A stretch of DNA of 64,000 nt, from the NCBI GenBank assembly GCA_013391385.1, contig JACBFI010000002.1, positions 153,484 to 217,483 of the forward strand, read 5' to 3'. The translations under genes were made by a program, and so were the position numbers. Every line of letters starts with the position of its first letter. The stretch's first letter is position 1. Shown here piece by piece: positions 18,031-26,350 of the stretch. The stretch comes from Sediminibacterium sp. Gen4 (GTDB taxonomy: Bacteria; Bacteroidota; Bacteroidia; Chitinophagales; Chitinophagaceae). Below the pieces are notes generated by a model. It ran no database searches, had not been told where the DNA came from, and saw nothing but the letters and a program-made list of their open reading frames with translations.

Positions 18031-20266
18031 AGGATAATTTTTTTTTCTTCAGGAACACATGAAACATGCTACCCTTATTCACAATACTTTCAACAGCTAT
18101 TTTTCCTTCCAATGCTTCTATTTGGTTCTTAATAATATACAATCCCAAGCCTTTTCCGTCTTTATTGTCATGAAAACGCTGATATAGGCCAAATATTTTG
18201 TTCCCATATTTTTCTAAATCAATACCCATGCCATTGTCTTTCACATACAGGATCACAAATTCTCCGTCTTCTTCAGTGCTGACAGTAATTTCAGGGGCTT
18301 GGTCGGGCTTTCGATACTTGATGGCATTGGTTAATAAATTTAATAAAATACTATGTAAAACTTTTCTGGAAAAAAAGATAGAAGGGGCTCTTGAAAAGTC
18401 GGCATGAATCACAGCTTCTTTTAAACGTATTTCCTCTGAAATTAATTCCAATACTTTTTTTAATTCCTGATCAAAATACAAGACCTCATCTTTTTCTGCC
18501 ATATTTGCCCGGGACGATAAAATTTCATTAAGGTCATTCAATGTGGCATGCAATCTTTCTACACTCATTTCCATTTTTTCTAGAAAGACATGGTTTCGTT
18601 CTGATAAATGTTCTTTGTCAAACAGACTCAGTAAGCTGATCAGATTCGCAACTGGGGCGCGTAAATTATGAGATGTGATATAAGCAAATTGCTGTAACTC
18701 TCGATTGCTATGCATTAACTCCTGCGACAATTGCCTCAACTCAATTTCTTTTTGTTTTATATCATCAATGTCTAAATGTATTCCTGATAATCGAATAGCC
18801 CTACCCGTTTCATCACGTTTACTGGCTTTACTCATGGTGAGTATCCACTTCCACCTACGATCCTTTGTACGCATGCGGATCATGGCCTGATATATTTCAC
18901 TTTTCCCTTCCAGATGATCATTCAGCAATTGCATGAGCCCCGACTTTTCATTGGGGTGTAATAGCTGTTCGAAAGTGGTAAAACTATTCTCTAGTTCATC
19001 AGGTTCATACCCAAGCATCATTTTCCATTGATCATTAAAGTAGACATCATTGCTTATAATATCCCAATCCCATATACCCAATCCAGCTGCTACAGTAGCC
19101 ATTTCGAGTCTTTGTTCGCTAATGCTCAGCAATTGTTGTGCATGGGCTCTTTCAATAATTTCTGCTTCTAATTCTTCTGTTCTTTTTTTAACCGCTTTAC
19201 GAAGCGAAAACCCATACAATACCGATATCAGCAGTAAAGAAAGAACGATGATGGAGATATAAACCGCATTTTTAAAAAACTTAGAACTTACTTTCTGCGT
19301 ACCATCATATAAAAATCCGGTGAGGTCTGGTGAATTCTGAATTAAACCTAGTCGACTATGAATTTCTATGATATGTCTCCATCGACCTTCATTCATATGA
19401 CCGATCTCAACAAGATCCGGTAATATCAATTTACGCATGGCTTCTGCCTCTACCAATAAATCATCTTTGGTAACACCTCGCTCTTTTACCCCCGGCAAAC
19501 TGAGAATATAATCTGCCATCTCACTGGTATGACTCATAGCATACGCCCAACCTTTAAAACTGGCTTCGGTAAATTTTTGAACCAATTGCGGTTCTGATTC
19601 CGCTATTTTTTTTTGGGTAAATAATACATCTCCATAAAAATCAATCCCATAATTGATCGGGAGTATATATGAAGGGTCTACACCCAGTTTTCGAAGCTGA
19701 TTTACCTCTACTGAAATATAAGCAGTGATAGCATCTGCTTTATCCTCTATCAGGTCAGTATTTTTCCAACTGTGTGATAATAATTTCAATGAATCAGGCG
19801 CTATTCCTTCGCGAAGAAATACGGCTTTCAATTCTGTCCACCCCTGATCCGGCGATGCCATCAAACGCTTACCAATTAAATCGGAAGGAACATGTATATT
19901 TTTCTCTTTGAGTGATAAGATAGTATAAGGGGAATGTTGAAAGATGGCACCCAAAGCTACCAGCGGTTTTCCATTGGCATACTCAACCACCAGATCGGAA
20001 CCCGTAATACCAAAATCTGCTTCATTATTCAAAACCTGAGGTACGGGTGCATGCATGGGATCTCCGGGTATCAGCTTTACTTTGAGCCCTTGTTCCCGAT
20101 AATATCCTTTTTTTTCTGCTGCATAATACCCTGCAAACTGAAATTGATGCCACCATTTCAATTGAACACGAACGGAATCATCTGCTGCGAATAATTGGGA
20201 GAGACTGATGAGAATCAGCAAAAAAATAATGCTATGTCTACAATAGGTGGGGCGTCCTTCAAACAC
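18023..20266 (-). CDS. Sensor kinase with N-terminal THI5/NMT1-like binding domain and PAS domain
   Basis: A 747-residue protein built as: signal peptide (SIIFLLILISLSQLFA, about 12-27); periplasmic solute-binding domain of the NMT1/THI5 family (about 30-290, with VQLKWWHQFQFAGYYAAEKK and NNEADFGITGSDLVVEYANG); one membrane segment (about 333-355); a coiled coil; a PAS domain (about 385-500, WDWDIISNDVYFNDQWKMML); a HisKA-like helix with the phospho-His in YITSHNLRAPVANL; and an ATPase domain (NLLTNAIKYR, VKDNGMGID, GKGLGLYI). The start is GTG since the frame closes upstream and no ATG precedes the signal peptide. THI5-like domains in transport bind thiamine pyrimidine precursors; the ligand here is unknown. 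It lacks a CCCFC motif, so it is not the HMP synthase. Confidence 0.92.
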   Translation of the reverse strand: MFEGRPTYCRHSIIFLLILISLSQLFAADDSVRVQLKWWHQFQFAGYYAAEKKGYYREQGLKVKLIPGDPMHAPVPQVLNNEADFGITGSDLVVEYANGKPLVALGAIFQHSPYTILSLKEKNIHVPSDLIGKRLMASPDQGWTELKAVFLREGIAPDSLKLLSHSWKNTDLIEDKADAITAYISVEVNQLRKLGVDPSYILPINYGIDFYGDVLFTQKKIAESEPQLVQKFTEASFKGWAYAMSHTSEMADYILSLPGVKERGVTKDDLLVEAEAMRKLILPDLVEIGHMNEGRWRHIIEIHSRLGLIQNSPDLTGFLYDGTQKVSSKFFKNAVYISIIVLSLLLISVLYGFSLRKAVKKRTEELEAEIIERAHAQQLLSISEQRLEMATVAAGLGIWDWDIISNDVYFNDQWKMMLGYEPDELENSFTTFEQLLHPNEKSGLMQLLNDHLEGKSEIYQAMIRMRTKDRRWKWILTMSKASKRDETGRAIRLSGIHLDIDDIKQKEIELRQLSQELMHSNRELQQFAYITSHNLRAPVANLISLLSLFDKEHLSERNHVFLEKMEMSVERLHATLNDLNEILSSRANMAEKDEVLYFDQELKKVLELISEEIRLKEAVIHADFSRAPSIFFSRKVLHSILLNLLTNAIKYRKPDQAPEITVSTEEDGEFVILYVKDNGMGIDLEKYGNKIFGLYQRFHDNKDGKGLGLYIIKNQIEALEGKIAVESIVNKGSMFHVFLKKKKLSYE

Positions 20267-20340
20267 TTTGATCGTATTACTTACTCAATATACTTTTTTT
20301 TTAGTTCTGCGTATGATTGAACAAAAAATTTGGTGCACAG

Positions 20341-20373
20341 ATAATAAAAAAGAGACAATGGTAATTGTCTCTT
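20341..20373 (-). terminator. Terminator of tRNA-Leu
   Basis: A 10-base perfect stem (20350-20359 with 20364-20373) around a GGTA loop, followed on the minus strand by a T-run, starting 3 bases after the tRNA 3' end. Confidence 0.85.
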
Positions 20374-20376
20374 AAG

Positions 20377-20460
20377 TGCCCAGGACTGGATTCGAACCAG
20401 CACACCCGTGAAGGCGCTGCGACCTGAACACAGTGCGTCTACCAATTTCGCCACCTGGGC
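20377..20460 (-). tRNA. tRNA-Leu(CAG)
   Basis: An 84-base class II tRNA. Read on the minus strand the acceptor pairs GCCCAGG with CCTGGGC, followed by discriminator A; the D-arm is GCGAAATTGGTAGACGC; the anticodon loop TTCAGGT gives CAG; there is a long variable arm, as in leucine tRNAs; the T-arm contains GGTTCGAATCC. CCA is not encoded. Confidence 0.96.
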
Positions 20461-20561
20461 AGGTGTTTATGAACGATCAAGCCGCTGTTTCAGGGCTGCA
20501 AATATAATGGCAAAGCATGCTTTTGGCAAAGTAAATTTTAGAAATGCACCATCGGAGGAAA

Positions 20562-21545
20562 CTAAAGCACCATTAAACTACAGCCTCTGATATCACTATG
20601 GTCTAATCGTCCCCAAACTTCAAACCTGCCATCTTCATATACCCGACCTACATCTTCTGTGGTAATAAAAGAGCAACTGTACACATTAGCCAAATCAATC
20701 AATTGTAGCACTCCTTTACCTGTTTGCCCTTTTCCCAAAGGATCTTCCTCATCTCTTGCCATGACTTTCAACCAGGGCGGACATTCAAAAATGCCATCAG
20801 CTTTTGAATAGGCCTGACTTAATAATTCAGTCATACCATATTCAGAATGGATATAAGACAGCCCTAGTTGTTGTGCTAAAAAGCCATGTACCTCTGCTCT
20901 GGTCATTTCTTTTCTTCTTCCCTTCATACCTCCAGTCTCCATTACAATGGTATGTTTTAATTGCTGGGGAAATGCAGTAGCAAAATCCAATAAACCAAAA
21001 GTGACTCCAAGTAAAAGCGTTTTCTGTCCGAATGCCTCCAATTCTTTCAGCGTATGGTCTAATTCCTGATGATTATACAGATAAAAGCCGCTGTGAGGGT
21101 GTTGGGTCATTTGTATCAATTCTTCCGCCATCATCACCAAGGAAGAATGTTGTCTTTCAAGATATGCGGGTAAAAGAGCCAGTATACACCACTCATCAAT
21201 CTTACCATAGAACCTTTCAAAACCGTTGATAAAACTTTGTCGGTACAGATGCATATCCCTTACCCAATGCCGGCTGTTTTGTGTTTGCGTGGTACCACTA
21301 CTTTCAAAGAAATGAGCAGCATCCTCACCTGTTAACACCTTTTTTTGCTTAAAAAAAGATACAGGCAACGAGGGAATTTGTTCCGGTGTCTTTACTGTAT
21401 GCGGATCGATACCCAGTAATGCACACCATTGATGATATACCGGATTATACTGGTACTGAAACCGGAAAATATCCATGCACACTTCATCGAAATGGTCAAC
21501 AGAAAGAGAGAAAATATTGTTAACATCGAAGGGTAAACCGGTCAT
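20562..21545 (-). CDS. LuxE-like acyl-protein synthetase
   Basis: A 327-residue member of the LuxE/ANL adenylating family. Visible motifs are LPVSFFKQKKVLTG, FFESSGTTQTQNSRHW (the Ser/Thr-rich ATP loop), ALLPAYLERQHSSLVMM, TGGMKGRRKEM and HSEYGMTELLSQAYS (the adenylate-binding YGMTE motif). In light-producing bacteria LuxE activates fatty acids, but no luxAB or luxC is near. In Bacteroidota such stand-alone proteins probably activate some carboxylic acid for transfer to a protein or carrier; the substrate is unknown. It starts 43 bases from a divergent lipoprotein gene. Confidence 0.87.
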   Translation of the reverse strand: MTGLPFDVNNIFSLSVDHFDEVCMDIFRFQYQYNPVYHQWCALLGIDPHTVKTPEQIPSLPVSFFKQKKVLTGEDAAHFFESSGTTQTQNSRHWVRDMHLYRQSFINGFERFYGKIDEWCILALLPAYLERQHSSLVMMAEELIQMTQHPHSGFYLYNHQELDHTLKELEAFGQKTLLLGVTFGLLDFATAFPQQLKHTIVMETGGMKGRRKEMTRAEVHGFLAQQLGLSYIHSEYGMTELLSQAYSKADGIFECPPWLKVMARDEEDPLGKGQTGKGVLQLIDLANVYSCSFITTEDVGRVYEDGRFEVWGRLDHSDIRGCSLMVL

Positions 21546-21563
21546 CTATTGTGATGTTTTAAC

Positions 21564-21571
21564 TAAATTTG
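21564..21571 (+). promoter_or_regulatory. -7 box before the divergent lipoprotein
   Basis: TAAATTTG matches TAnnTTTG exactly and ends 17 bases before the ATG at 21589 (but only two bases before the ATG at 21574). This favours 21589 as the start of the lipoprotein gene. Confidence 0.4.
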
Positions 21572-21588
21572 ATATGAAAGCAGTACGA

Positions 21589-22032
21589 ATGAAGGCAAAA
21601 TTATTGATAATAAGCACAATTCTGCTGGCAGTTGCTGCCTGTAAGAAAGATACCTATACCACAAAGCCTCAGTTGACGTTTAAAAGTGTCAATGGTACCA
21701 GTTTTGGCCTCAATTCAGCCATTATCTTTTCTATTGAATTTACAGATAAAGAAGGTGATATTCAGGATAGCATTTGGGTACAAAAAGTGACTAAGACAAA
21801 TGGATGTACCAATTTCAGTGATCGTGTGAAAATACCTTCCTTCACAGCTACCAATAACCTGAAAGGTACTTTTGAGATTGGTTACAGCACCGGTAATATC
21901 CCCAATAGTAATTATACTGTAATTCCTATTTGTAGCAGAACCGATACTTGTTTTTTCCGCTTTTGGGCCAGTGATCTTGCAAAAAACAAAAGTGATACCG
22001 TCGTATCACCTGATATTATCATCAGAAGATGA
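21589..22032 (+). CDS. Predicted lipoprotein (147 aa)
   Basis: From the ATG at 21589 the protein has a lipoprotein signal MKAKLLIISTILLAVAACKK (lipobox AVAAC, lipidated Cys18). An ATG at 21574 adds five residues and is the alternative. The mature part looks like an all-beta domain (QLTFKSVNGTSFGL, IIFSIEFTDKEGDIQDSIWV) with a cysteine pair, reminiscent of small Ig-like domains that follow the signal in many Bacteroidota lipoproteins. I know no function. Its stop overlaps the start of the next gene by four bases (ATGA), so the pair is probably co-translated. Confidence 0.8.
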   Translation: MKAKLLIISTILLAVAACKKDTYTTKPQLTFKSVNGTSFGLNSAIIFSIEFTDKEGDIQDSIWVQKVTKTNGCTNFSDRVKIPSFTATNNLKGTFEIGYSTGNIPNSNYTVIPICSRTDTCFFRFWASDLAKNKSDTVVSPDIIIRR

Positions 22033-22988
22033 TCTTGCAGTCATCAGCTGCATGGGTTGTACATACTATGGTGAAAACACTTGAAAGATTATTCCATACT
22101 TTTTTCTTCGGTAATTATTTTTATGGCATTTGTGCCGTAGCATTATCGATAGAAGCTTCTTTACAACAAGGTTATTCACTCAATCATCCATTTTGGTATA
22201 TCCTACTTTTTGTAGGTACTGTTATCTATTATACCATTGCCTACCTACAGGAAAAAAATAGCACCAGTATCAATCCGAGAACCATTTGGTACAAAGAACA
22301 TCAGGCTTGGATCAGAAAATCGCAATGGATGCTCCTATTCATAGCTGTGATTACCGGGTCTTATTTACTTTTTCTATATGGTTCAGGTATTCAGTTTGTC
22401 AAAACCTGGCAATGGATCATTATACTAGCATTTCCTACACTCGCAGTTTGGTATTATGGCGACGCGATTCCTTGGTTTCGTAAAACAAGCTTACGATCTA
22501 AAGGGTGGATCAAACCCTTTGTCATCGGTTTTATATGGGCCGGAGTGGTAAATGTCTATCCCGCCATTCTTTCCGCTATAGAAAACAAGAGTAGTTATGA
22601 ACCTGACGCCTTTCACTTCTTGCTATTTCTCAAAAATGGTATGTTTATCGCCATGTTATGCATCCTTTTTGATATCAAAGATTATGCTACTGACTATAAC
22701 GAAGAGCTGAAAACATTTGTAGTGAGATTCGGGCTGCGGAAAACCCTTTTTTACATCATTATACCACTGACAGCCATTGGTTTGGGTACTTTTTTGACTT
22801 ATGGCATAGTACATCATTTTCCACTCTTTCGAATGCTCATCAACACTATCCCCTTTATTTTGTTGATAATTGTCACCTATCACATGCACCGTCGTAAAAG
22901 CATTCTCTATTATCTTGCAATCATTGACGGGTTAATGCTGGTGAAAGCAATTTGTGGTATTGGCGGAAGTTTGATACAGCACACTTAA
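22029..22988 (+). CDS. UbiA-like integral membrane protein
   Basis: A 319-residue protein with about eight hydrophobic segments. The second half contains FDIKDYATDYNEELKTFVV, matching the second Asp-rich motif of UbiA prenyltransferases (D..DY..D) followed by the usual R.G pattern (VRFGLRKT). The first Asp motif (NDxxDxxxD) is absent; the corresponding loop reads YLQEKNSTSINPRT. It is therefore a divergent UbiA relative whose activity is uncertain. The first ATG overlaps the preceding stop (ATGA); an ATG at 22068 (MVKTLERLF) is also possible. Confidence 0.7.
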   Translation: MILQSSAAWVVHTMVKTLERLFHTFFFGNYFYGICAVALSIEASLQQGYSLNHPFWYILLFVGTVIYYTIAYLQEKNSTSINPRTIWYKEHQAWIRKSQWMLLFIAVITGSYLLFLYGSGIQFVKTWQWIIILAFPTLAVWYYGDAIPWFRKTSLRSKGWIKPFVIGFIWAGVVNVYPAILSAIENKSSYEPDAFHFLLFLKNGMFIAMLCILFDIKDYATDYNEELKTFVVRFGLRKTLFYIIIPLTAIGLGTFLTYGIVHHFPLFRMLINTIPFILLIIVTYHMHRRKSILYYLAIIDGLMLVKAICGIGGSLIQHT

Positions 22989-23017
22989 ACAGCAATCCTC
23001 ATTTTAATTGAAGCACT

Positions 23018-24139
23018 ATGGCAAAAGTAAAAAGCGTTGCAAAGACAAAATCAAAATCAATCCTGACAGACAAATCCATTGATTTTCTAAAAAAATACAT
23101 CAACACCCCCTCTCCCGTTGGCTTTGAAAGCAGTGGTCAAAAAGTTTGGTTGGATTATGTGAAACCTTACACAGATAGTTTCTTTACAGATCCTTATGGA
23201 ACAGCGGTGGGTGTCATTAATCCGACAGCACCTTTCAAAGTAGTGATTGAAGCCCATGCTGATGAAATCAGTTGGTTCGTGAATTATATCAATGACCAAG
23301 GATTGATCTATTTAAAGAGAAATGGTGGTGTAGATCATCAGATTGCACCTGCGATGCGAGTTTTTATACATGGTAAAAAAGGACCGGTGAAAGCAGTCTT
23401 TGGTTGGCCTGCTATTCATACCCGCCTCAGTAATCCCGATACAAAAGAACCACAACCCAAAGTAGATAACCTTTGTTTGGATTGTGGTGCACGCAATAAA
23501 AAAGAAGTAGAGGCTTTGGGTATACATATCGGCGCAGTAGTTACCTATCAAGAAGGTTTTGATGAATTGGCCAATGACTTTTATATCGGTCGTGCTTTTG
23601 ATAACCGTATCGGTGGATTCATGATTGCTGAAGTTGCGCGACTGCTACATGAAAACAAAAAGAAACTGCCCTTTGGTTTATATGTGGTGAATGCTGTTCA
23701 AGAAGAGATTGGATTAAGAGGTGCTGAGATGATCGCTAGAAGAATTAAACCTGATATTGCCATTGTAACTGATGTTACACACGATACCAGCACTCCCATG
23801 ATCAGCAAGATCATTGAGGGTGATATCCAATGTGGCAAAGGTCCTTCACTGGCTTACGCTCCTGCTATTCATAACAAATTGTTGAAAATAGTGGAAGATG
23901 CAGCAGAGAAAAACAAAATCCCTGTTCAATTCAGAACATTGAGTAGAAGTACCGGAACAGATACGGATAGTTTTGCTTATGCCAATGATGGATGTCCGTC
24001 AGTATTGATTTCAATACCATTAAGATACATGCACACCACTGTGGAGATGTTGCATAAAAATGATATTGAAGAAACCATCAAACTGATGTACCATACGCTT
24101 TTAACATTAACACCTAAAACAAACCTGAGTTATCTTTGA
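23018..24139 (+). CDS. M42-family metallopeptidase (FrvX/PepA-like)
   Basis: A 373-residue cytoplasmic aminopeptidase or deblocking peptidase. The family pattern is plain: INTPSPVGFESSGQKVW at the start of the fold, EAHADEISWFV (first metal His), YIGRAFDNRIGG (bridging Asp), VVNAVQEEIGLRGAEM (catalytic Glu pair), VTDVTHDTSTP and, near the end, PLRYMHTTVEML with the last metal His. The first 15 residues are lysine-rich and extend beyond the usual family start. A heptad-type inverted element follows the stop. Confidence 0.93.
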   Translation: MAKVKSVAKTKSKSILTDKSIDFLKKYINTPSPVGFESSGQKVWLDYVKPYTDSFFTDPYGTAVGVINPTAPFKVVIEAHADEISWFVNYINDQGLIYLKRNGGVDHQIAPAMRVFIHGKKGPVKAVFGWPAIHTRLSNPDTKEPQPKVDNLCLDCGARNKKEVEALGIHIGAVVTYQEGFDELANDFYIGRAFDNRIGGFMIAEVARLLHENKKKLPFGLYVVNAVQEEIGLRGAEMIARRIKPDIAIVTDVTHDTSTPMISKIIEGDIQCGKGPSLAYAPAIHNKLLKIVEDAAEKNKIPVQFRTLSRSTGTDTDSFAYANDGCPSVLISIPLRYMHTTVEMLHKNDIEETIKLMYHTLLTLTPKTNLSYL

Positions 24140-24216
24140 TCTATGATTTCTTGATCTGTGATTTCTTGATTTTTTTATTCTTCAGAAAATCAAGAAATCA
24201 CAGATCAAAGATCAAA
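24136..24216. repeat. Inverted element A after the M42 gene
   Basis: Two 15-base tandem units (24136-24150 and 24151-24165, one mismatch) plus a partial third, then perfect 21-base inverted arms 24153-24173 and 24186-24206 around a 12-base loop. Subunits of 7-8 bases all start TGAT. The + strand stem is followed by AAAAAAT, not by T. Confidence 0.85.
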
Positions 24217-24227
24217 AAATCCCCCCC

Positions 24228-25073
24228 ATGTGGTCTGAGAAAAAACAAATAAGAGTAGCCGTACTGGATCTGTATGAAGGTCAGGCCAACCAGGGTATGC
24301 GTTGTATTAAAGAGATTGTTCACAATTGGGCTTCTGATAAAGGTTTTGATCTTGTTTACGAGGAATTCGATGTTAGACAAAAGCTGTCCGTCCCCGATAC
24401 TTCATTTGATATCTATATCTCTAGTGGGGGTCCGGGCTCACCTTTAGAAACAGAAGGCTCTGCATGGGAAGCCGCTTATTTTGGTTGGCTGGAAAGCATT
24501 GAAGCTTTCAACAAAACCGCAGTTGATTCCGATAAAAAAAATGTATTCTTTATCTGTCATAGTTTTCAATTGGTGTGCAGGCATTATGGAATTGGCAATG
24601 TATGTAAAAGGCGATCCACTGCTTTCGGTGTATTTCCTATTCATATGTTGGATTCGGGTACCGAAGAGCCGGTATTTGATGGACTGAGAGATCCTTTTTA
24701 TTCTGTGGATAGTCGAGACTATCAAGTTATTGAACCGGATATCCGTAAGCTTACGGCGATGGGGGCATCGATATTGGCGATTGAAAAAAACAGACCACAT
24801 GTACCTTATGAACGTGCAGTGATGGCCATCCGTTTCAATGATCATTTTATTGGCACCCAGTTTCATCCGGAAGCTGATGCCGTGGGCATGCACATGTATT
24901 TAATGAGAGAGGATAAAAAGAAAACGGTGATTGATAACCATGGAGAAGCCAAATGGCAAAGCATGGTGGAGCAATTACAGGATCCTGAAAAAATACTCTT
25001 CACTTACCATACCATTCTACCTAATTTTTTGAATCAATCTGTTCAGGAAGCAATCTTTTCACAACAAGGTTAA
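24228..25073 (+). CDS. Class I glutamine amidotransferase-like protein
   Basis: A 281-residue protein with a GATase1 fold. It has the oxyanion segment YISSGGPGSPLE (64-75), a nucleophile elbow FFICHSFQLV with Cys110, and the second half of the triad in GTQFHPEAD (His213, Glu215). The ICHSFQ elbow replaces the common G.C.G.Q. These enzymes release ammonia from glutamine, or hydrolyse gamma-glutamyl bonds, for a partner. The next gene, 75 bases downstream, encodes an ATP-grasp-like ligase, a natural partner. The N-terminus starts right after a run of seven C. Confidence 0.87.
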   Translation: MWSEKKQIRVAVLDLYEGQANQGMRCIKEIVHNWASDKGFDLVYEEFDVRQKLSVPDTSFDIYISSGGPGSPLETEGSAWEAAYFGWLESIEAFNKTAVDSDKKNVFFICHSFQLVCRHYGIGNVCKRRSTAFGVFPIHMLDSGTEEPVFDGLRDPFYSVDSRDYQVIEPDIRKLTAMGASILAIEKNRPHVPYERAVMAIRFNDHFIGTQFHPEADAVGMHMYLMREDKKKTVIDNHGEAKWQSMVEQLQDPEKILFTYHTILPNFLNQSVQEAIFSQQG

Positions 25074-25148
25074 ATTAAAGTTTATCTCACTGATTCCCTT
25101 TCAGGTATCAAAAGGTTTTTTTACTTTCAAAGACCTAATTTCATTTGT

Positions 25149-26348
25149 ATGGTACCTTCAATCAGACAGGCTTTCAACCAACAGTTTACTACAGAGCAAT
25201 ACAAAGCATATTTGGAAGAATTGAATAGTAAGTTTCCAGGTGCGATTGAGTTTCGGGTGGCTGAAACGCCGGTATTTGTTGACCGAAGTTTCAAAGAAAA
25301 AATATTATCTGCCTGCGAGCATATTGTGGATGTGATCACTCAATTCAATTTTAAAACATTGAGTTCACATGCCATTCCTGCTGATCTAAGAGTACCCAAT
25401 GAAAACGATCATACCCATTTTATTGCTTTTGATTTCGGTGTTTGCGTCAATGAAGACGGAGAATATGAACCCCAGTTGATTGAAATGCAAGGCTTCCCCA
25501 CTTTATTTGGATACCAGGTATGGCAAGACGAAGTCACCAGAAATCATTTTCAGGTACCCAAAGGTTACAGCACTTATCTGAATGGATTTGACCGTGATCG
25601 TTATTTATCCTTATTGAAAGAGATCATTCTGGGAAAACACCAACCGGAAAATGTGATATTGTTGGAACTGTTACCCCATCAACAAAAAACGAAAATAGAT
25701 TTTTATTGTACCAGTGAATATACCGGCATCCCCATTGTATGTCTCACTGAATTACAAAAAGAAGGCAATCAATTGTTCTATCGCAATACAGCAGGTGAAA
25801 AAATCAGGGTTCACCGAATTTATAACCGCATCATTTTTGATGACCTGCAGCAACAAAGCGAAGATATCCGTGAAAAAGGGAAATTAATGCTGGAAGAACT
25901 GGATGTAGAGTGGGTACCGCATCCCAATTGGTTCTATCGGATCAGTAAATATACCCTTCCGTTTATTGATCATCCTTATGTTCCTAAAACCGTCTTTTTG
26001 AGTGAACTTGAAGAAATACCTAAGCACTTGGATCAATATGTTTTAAAACCTTTATTCTCTTTTGCAGGTCAGGGTGTGGTAATTGATGTTACACAAGCAG
26101 ACATCGATAAAATAACTGATCCGGAAAACTGGATACTTCAGAAAAAAGTGCAGTATGCAGATGTCATTGACACACCTGATACTCCTGCCAAAGTAGAGCT
26201 CCGTATTTTTTATTTTTGGAAAGAAGGTGAGAGCAGACCTATTGCTACCAATAACCTGGCTCGTTTAAGTAAAGGAAAAATGATTGGTGTTCGTTATAAC
26301 AAGGATAAAGAATGGGTGGGTGGAAGTTTAGCTTATTTTGAAGAGTAA
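25149..26348 (+). CDS. ATP-grasp-like protein, possibly a circularly permuted amide ligase
   Basis: A 399-residue soluble protein I cannot name with certainty. The C-terminal third reads like an ATP-grasp domain: YVLKPLFSFAGQGVVID (Lys300, Gly307, Gly309), WILQKKVQYADVI (Gln331) and VELRIFYFW (Arg352). The N-terminal half has AFDFGVCVNEDGEYEPQLIE followed by MQGFPT, similar to the substrate-side acidic motif that comes first in circularly permuted ATP-grasp enzymes such as glutathionylspermidine synthase, and HRIYNRIIFDD near 222-232. With the GATase-like gene upstream it suggests ATP-dependent amide-bond formation. Substrate unknown. It ends 2 bases before a converging gene. Confidence 0.65.
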   Translation: MVPSIRQAFNQQFTTEQYKAYLEELNSKFPGAIEFRVAETPVFVDRSFKEKILSACEHIVDVITQFNFKTLSSHAIPADLRVPNENDHTHFIAFDFGVCVNEDGEYEPQLIEMQGFPTLFGYQVWQDEVTRNHFQVPKGYSTYLNGFDRDRYLSLLKEIILGKHQPENVILLELLPHQQKTKIDFYCTSEYTGIPIVCLTELQKEGNQLFYRNTAGEKIRVHRIYNRIIFDDLQQQSEDIREKGKLMLEELDVEWVPHPNWFYRISKYTLPFIDHPYVPKTVFLSELEEIPKHLDQYVLKPLFSFAGQGVVIDVTQADIDKITDPENWILQKKVQYADVIDTPDTPAKVELRIFYFWKEGESRPIATNNLARLSKGKMIGVRYNKDKEWVGGSLAYFEE

Positions 26349-26350
26349 AA

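Noticed and set aside
18023-20266. THI5-like kinase as an HMP-P synthase fusion
   Set aside because: The CCCFC motif of the synthase is missing, and the domain follows a signal peptide, so it works outside the cytoplasm as a binding domain.
20267-20340. TPP riboswitch before the THI5-like kinase
   Set aside because: The short upstream stretch before the tRNA terminator has no TPP-aptamer motifs.
21475-21573. Longer N-terminus of the lipoprotein opposite the LuxE-like gene
   Set aside because: It would overlap the divergent gene by 71 bases and bury the lipoprotein signal.
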